In this document: piece after piece, positions 7,533 through 10,219 of the stretch
Position numbering within the stretch: position 1 is the first letter of the stretch
Layout: each line of letters starts with the position of its first letter
NCBI GenBank assembly: GCA_021784615.1
Contig: JAJYHU010000355.1
Span: forward strand, 1 to 10,219
Direction of reading: 5' to 3'
DNA length: 10,219 bases
DNA from: Acidobacteriota bacterium
GTDB taxonomy: Bacteria; Acidobacteriota; Terriglobia; UBA7540
Made by a program: the position numbers and the translations under genes
Notes under the pieces: model-generated
The model's input: the letters and a program-made list of their open reading frames with translations, nothing else
Databases searched by the model: none
Told to the model about the DNA's origin: nothing

Positions 7533-7562
7533 GGCCCTCGGGAACGGCAGTCCCGCCGGGCC
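7533..7562. repeat. Strong GC-rich hairpin upstream of mrdA
   Basis: GGCCC (7533-7537) pairs with GGGCC (7558-7562). Inside it, CGGGA (7539-7543) pairs with TCCCG (7551-7555) around a 7-nt loop ACGGCAG. Only a small internal loop separates the two stems. It sits 20 nt upstream of the mrdA start codon, so in mRNA it could influence mrdA translation. No U-run follows on the minus strand, so it is not a standard terminator. Confidence 0.5.
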
Positions 7563-7605
7563 CCTTCAACCGGCGTGCATGACCCGCAAGGCAAAAGCGC
7601 CAACC

Positions 7606-7740
7606 CTACCCCTCCCTCAGCAACGATACCACACGCCCGCTACCCATAAAAGAAGATATAACTCGCCGACGCGCTACCGCGCCATTCCTGGCCAGGCCCG
7701 GCGTGAACCCTCGTCGGCCCCCGATGGCCAGGAAGCGCAT
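7606..7740 (-). CDS. Short 44-codon open frame in the mreD-mrdA gap, doubtful
   Basis: The minus strand from ATG (7740-7738) to TAG (7608-7606) encodes 44 residues rich in Gly, Arg, Val and Ser, ending in GSGRVVSLLREG. The same frame continues past the TAG for 30 more codons to a TAA at 7515-7513, which overlaps the mrdA ATG. There is no clear ribosome binding site. The frame overlaps the hairpin arms of the intergenic element, so its composition may only reflect that element. I do not recognise a domain. It may be a spurious frame or the remnant of a small gene split by the TAG. Confidence 0.2.
   Translation of the reverse strand: MRFLAIGGRRGFTPGLARNGAVARRRVISSFMGSGRVVSLLREG
7685..7734. repeat. 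10-bp perfect inverted repeat with a 30-nt spacer
   Basis: TTCCTGGCCA (7685-7694) and TGGCCAGGAA (7725-7734) are exact reverse complements. GGCC at 7695-7698 can pair with GGCC at 7716-7719, and GGCG at 7700-7703 with the facing CGTC, leaving a short apical loop. The result is one long imperfect stem about 25 nt downstream of the mreD stop codon. It could stabilise or attenuate the mreBCD transcript, or be one end of a mobile element. Confidence 0.5.
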
Positions 7741-7759
7741 CCGCAACCTTATTGACCGG

Positions 7760-8272
7760 CTAGGCCGGCTGCTTGAGGCGGTCGAATAAGGGAAAAAGGA
7801 TCAGCCCGAGGGCGACGTTGACCAGGATGCTGGCGAGCAGTTGGAGAGGCTCAAAGGGCGGTGGAAGTCCCAGCAGTTCATGCGTAAGGAGATAGAGGAA
7901 AACATTGTGGATGCAGACAAGCGAGGCAATGAGGACCCCGCGCACCAGGAGGTTGTCAAATTCGAACTTGAGCCCGGCGGTCGCCGCAAGGTATCCCACA
8001 AAGGCCTTCGCCATGCCCATTTGCCCAAGATAACCGTGCGCGAGCGCGTCCTGTAGCAGTCCCAGGGCGCTTCCAAAGGCGATACCGAAGACTTGGTTTT
8101 CCCTCACCATCGAGAAATACATCACCACCAAGAGGGGAAACTGGAATAAGTGGGCCAGAGGCCAGGCCGGCGGCAGAGTGACCTCCAGCAAAAGAGAAAC
8201 AAAAACGATGAGCGACAACACGGCGGGGTGGGCGCGGAAAACCTCTTTGGGCCTGTGGCGGTAAATATCCAT
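7760..8272 (-). CDS. mreD: MreD, rod shape-determining membrane protein
   Basis: This 170-residue hydrophobic protein has the size and profile of MreD. Membrane segments are predicted by eye at about 18-34, 38-57, 61-76, 86-101, 108-130 and 143-164. The motif GLLQDAL (71-77) matches the conserved small-loop motif of the family. A short basic N-terminus (MDIYRHRPKE) is cytoplasmic. MreD links MreC to the PBP2-RodA synthase in the inner membrane; its biochemical activity is not established. It lies 74 nt after mreC and 246 nt before mrdA. The ribosome binding site is weak (CCGAGC). MreD sequences diverge strongly, so the call rests on topology, the motif and gene order, which agree. Confidence 0.92.
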   Translation of the reverse strand: MDIYRHRPKEVFRAHPAVLSLIVFVSLLLEVTLPPAWPLAHLFQFPLLVVMYFSMVRENQVFGIAFGSALGLLQDALAHGYLGQMGMAKAFVGYLAATAGLKFEFDNLLVRGVLIASLVCIHNVFLYLLTHELLGLPPPFEPLQLLASILVNVALGLILFPLFDRLKQPA

Positions 8273-8346
8273 TGTGCTCGGTTATCTGTCAATGCGCCGG
8301 CGGCGGAAAGCCGACGGCCGATGGGCTGGGTTGAAGGCCGCTAACA

Positions 8347-9195
8347 TCAGGGGCGCCCGACATTCATTGCCTGCCGTTGCTCGGGCCCGGACTTGAAAAG
8401 AATCAGGACGTTTTCGAGCCGGCTCAGCGGTACGGCGGGCTTGACGACGATATGCTTGTAAATGTTGCCGTCTTCTGAGCGGACGATGTATCCCACCAGC
8501 AAGCCCTTCGGATAAATCTGGTCGAGACCCGAAGTCAGAACGGCTTCCCCCGCCGAAACTTTCTCCTCATCCATGACGTACTGCAACTCGCACCGGCCCT
8601 GGCCGCCGCCCTTTAAGATGCCTTGAAGGCGACTCTCTCCCAACAGGCAGCCCACTCCGCAGGAAGGATCCGTGATGAGGAGAACCTGCGCGGTATGCGG
8701 ATAAACAGCAACCGTCTTCCCAACCACGCCCTCCGGAGTGACCACCGGGAGATCAACGGTGATTCCCGAGTCCTGGCCGCGATCGATCGAGACAACCGTC
8801 GAGCCGATGCCGGGGCTTGAGGCGATGACTTCAGCCGCGATGCTGCGGTAAGAAAGTTGGGATTTGAAATTGAGCAGGGCCTTGAGGCGTTGGACCTCCG
8901 CGGCCTTTTCGGAAAGTTCCTGGATGCGCGCCCGAGCCACAACCAGTTGAGTGCCCAGCATCTCGTTTTCCTGCTGGTCGGCCCACAGCACATGAACCGC
9001 TTTCCAGCTTTGAACCGCGCCCTCTACGGCGTCGTGGAAACCCTGCTCAAAGGGTCCAAAGGCCGTTGCGGCCCAAACGTGAATCAGCCTTACGTTCTGA
9101 TTTCGGGTGATCTGGACCGAAAGGAGCAGGAGCTGGGCTAAGAGAACTCCGAGCAGCACAAAGAAAGATGGATGCCGGTTGACGATTGCAGGCAT
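8347..9195 (-). CDS. mreC: MreC, rod shape-determining periplasmic scaffold
   Basis: MreC binds PBP2 and activates the elongasome from the periplasmic side. From the ATG at 9195 the protein has 282 residues: a short cytoplasmic N-terminus, one membrane anchor (about 10-29), a coiled-coil rich in Glu, Arg, Gln and Leu (about 70-106), and the two-lobed beta domain. Typical segments are SPGIGSTVVSIDRGQDSGI (about 127-145), GVVGKTV (about 156-162), DPSCGVG, and SGLDQIYPKGLLVGYI (about 222-237). A TTG at 9237 would add 14 residues (296 in all), but it has no ribosome binding site and would give an unusually long N-terminus. The ATG also lacks a strong one (GGCGGC only). The stop is 74 nt before mreD, and the gap to mreB is 165 nt with this start. 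Confidence 0.93.
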   Translation of the reverse strand: MPAIVNRHPSFFVLLGVLLAQLLLLSVQITRNQNVRLIHVWAATAFGPFEQGFHDAVEGAVQSWKAVHVLWADQQENEMLGTQLVVARARIQELSEKAAEVQRLKALLNFKSQLSYRSIAAEVIASSPGIGSTVVSIDRGQDSGITVDLPVVTPEGVVGKTVAVYPHTAQVLLITDPSCGVGCLLGESRLQGILKGGGQGRCELQYVMDEEKVSAGEAVLTSGLDQIYPKGLLVGYIVRSEDGNIYKHIVVKPAVPLSRLENVLILFKSGPEQRQAMNVGRP

Positions 9196-9360
9196 CCGGG
9201 GGTTGCCGCCGAGATGTGTGCGTGCAAACAATTTCAAGACGTACCGTTCATATCAGGCATTGAGAGCCCAACCGGATTGTCTTAATTCCGGCCGTCTCCA
9301 GCAAGATTAGCATACCCTTTGTCCTGCTGATATAGCACGCCCCGACCACCCCCCTCTTTT
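9196..9360 (-). other. mreB-mreC intergenic region
   Basis: The 165 nt between the mreB stop and the preferred mreC ATG contain no convincing gene. A 5-bp inverted repeat (CCGGA at 9272-9276, TCCGG at 9287-9291) is the only structure seen. There is no U-tract after it, so transcription probably reads through from mreB. TATGCT and TAATCT near 9310 resemble -10 boxes but have no -35 partner. Any internal promoter is speculative. Confidence 0.3.
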
Positions 9361-10219
9361 TTATTCGATGGCGACCCGGCGCAGCAAATTGAAGTCGGTC
9401 AGCATTCGTCCGGTGCCCAAAACCACCGAGGCCAGTGGATCTTCGGCGATCGATACCGGCAATCCTGTCTCCTCCCGAATCCGTTTGTCCAAATTCTTCA
9501 GGAGCGCGCCCCCGCCCGTCAGCACAATGCCCCGGTCGGAAATGTCCGCGGAAAGCTCTGGAGGCGTCCGCTCGAGGGCCACGCGGATGGCATTGATGAT
9601 GGTTGCCACACACTCGGAAAGGGCGTCGCGAATTTCCGAATCGTCGATGGTGATGGTTTTGGGCACGCCTTCGAGCAAATGGCGCCCTTTGATTTCCATA
9701 GTGTGGGGTTTCTCCAGGGGATAAGCGGAACCCACCTCCATTTTGATCTGCTCCGCCGTGCGCTCGCCCACCAGAAGATTATACCGGCGCTTCAGATAAG
9801 CGGTGACGGCCTCGTCCATCTCGTTTCCGGCGACGCGCACGGAGCGGCTATAGACGATTCCGGAAAGCGAAATCACCGCGATATCCGTCGTGCCCCCGCC
9901 GATATCCACAATCATGCTGCCCGAAGGCTCGGTGATGGGCAGGCCGGAACCGATGGCGGCCATCATCGCCTGTTCCACCAGATAGACTTCACTGGCCTTG
10001 GCGCGAAAGGCGGAGTCTTGCACGGCCCGTTTTTCCACCTGGGTAATTTCGGAAGGCACCCCGATCACAATCCGCGGATGCACGAACATCTTGCGGTTGT
10101 GCGCCTTCTGGATGAAATAGTTGAGCATCTTTTCCGTGACCTTGAAGTCCGCGATCACGCCGTCTTTCAGGGGGCGAATGGCGACGATGTTCCCCGGCGT
10201 GCGGCCCAGCATTTCCTTG
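9361..10219 (-). CDS. mreB: MreB, actin-like rod shape protein, N-terminus beyond the window
   Basis: MreB is a cytoplasmic actin homologue whose membrane-bound filaments position the elongasome. The frame stays open to the right edge: codons for Lys and Glu precede the first visible Met (10212), matching the family pattern AKEMLGRTPGN. That Met is therefore internal, and the first phosphate motif (DLGTANT) is outside the window. The rest is intact. IRPLKDGVIADF, IGVPSEIT, the phosphate-2 motif VDIGGGTTDIAVIS, VRVAGNEMDEAV and the adenosine motif LTGGGALLKNLD follow in order, and the protein ends at TAA 9361-9363. In the segment before phosphate-2 the sequence is VEQAMMAAIGSG, where many MreBs have EEPMAAAIG. 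About 286 of roughly 345 residues are visible. It is the first gene seen of the operon and probably its most highly expressed. Confidence 0.97.
   Translation of the reverse strand, partial: KEMLGRTPGNIVAIRPLKDGVIADFKVTEKMLNYFIQKAHNRKMFVHPRIVIGVPSEITQVEKRAVQDSAFRAKASEVYLVEQAMMAAIGSGLPITEPSGSMIVDIGGGTTDIAVISLSGIVYSRSVRVAGNEMDEAVTAYLKRRYNLLVGERTAEQIKMEVGSAYPLEKPHTMEIKGRHLLEGVPKTITIDDSEIRDALSECVATIINAIRVALERTPPELSADISDRGIVLTGGGALLKNLDKRIREETGLPVSIAEDPLASVVLGTGRMLTDFNLLRRVAIE

Larger units (their letters stand above)
7514..7759 (-). other. mreD-mrdA intergenic element with hairpins and TIR-like ends
   Basis: This 246-nt spacer interrupts an otherwise compact operon. On the side nearest mrdA is a hairpin at 7533-7562; on the side nearest mreD is a 10-bp inverted repeat (7685-7694 with 7725-7734). 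The outer ends share the pattern CTTCC, GGCC, TCGGG in opposite orientation (7524-7542 plus strand; 7735-7720 minus strand), like imperfect terminal inverted repeats. A short frame runs through it with one internal TAG. The middle (about 7640-7665) is AT-rich. An extended -10-like TGGTATCGT occurs on the minus strand without a good -35. It could be a MITE-like or dispersed repeat, or a regulatory leader for mrdA. No target-site duplication was seen. Confidence 0.4.

Noticed and set aside
7560..7680. CRISPR-like or tandem repeat structure in the mreD-mrdA gap
   Set aside because: No direct repeat recurs at regular spacing; only inverted repeats are present.
9346..9360. Pyrimidine run after mreB as an intrinsic terminator
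   Set aside because: On the transcribed strand it is a purine run (A then G) with no preceding hairpin, so it is not a terminator.
9248..9613. 121-codon minus-strand frame overlapping the end of mreB
   Set aside because: Mostly overlaps conserved MreB sequence in another frame; the translation has no domain.

Overview
The window is a moderately GC-rich bacterial chromosome segment. The most likely source is an Acidobacteriota (Terriglobia-like) genome. That is inferred from the gene order mreB-mreC-mreD-mrdA-rodA-rng and from an RNase E/G protein with a long disordered insert inside its S1 domain; no ribosomal RNA or other taxonomic marker is present to confirm it. Both edges cut genes: a methyltransferase on the left lacks its start, and mreB on the right lacks its start.

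Left block, plus strand (1-1709): the 3' part of a class I SAM-dependent methyltransferase is followed 14 nt later by an FAD-dependent oxidoreductase of the geranylgeranyl-reductase/halogenase-like superfamily. The pair looks like the tail of a small lipid, quinone or polyketide tailoring operon. Methyltransferase plus flavoprotein pairs of this kind are often found beside type III polyketide synthases, but no synthase lies inside the window, so the pathway is inferred.

Right block, minus strand (10219 down to 1753): this is the cell-elongation operon, transcribed right to left. MreB is the actin-like filament, MreC the periplasmic scaffold, MreD the membrane partner, PBP2 (mrdA) the transpeptidase and RodA the SEDS glycan polymerase. 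Together they form the elongasome, which inserts lateral-wall peptidoglycan. mrdA and rodA are 3 nt apart. The last gene encodes an RNase E/G endoribonuclease, the classic mre-operon neighbour (historical name cafA). It converges on the plus-strand block with only 43 nt between stop codons.

The unusual parts are: (i) the ribonuclease, whose S1 RNA-binding domain is split by about 350 residues of alternating acidic and arginine-rich disordered sequence; (ii) the 246-nt mreD-mrdA gap, which holds two strong hairpins, imperfect terminal inverted repeats and a stop-interrupted short reading frame, and looks like a small mobile or dispersed intergenic element; (iii) the 286-nt rodA-rng gap, which carries a palindrome and a leader hairpin upstream of a strong ribosome binding site. 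I see no CRISPR array, tRNA, rRNA, transposase, toxin-antitoxin pair or defence system. Most of the window is ordinary housekeeping sequence.
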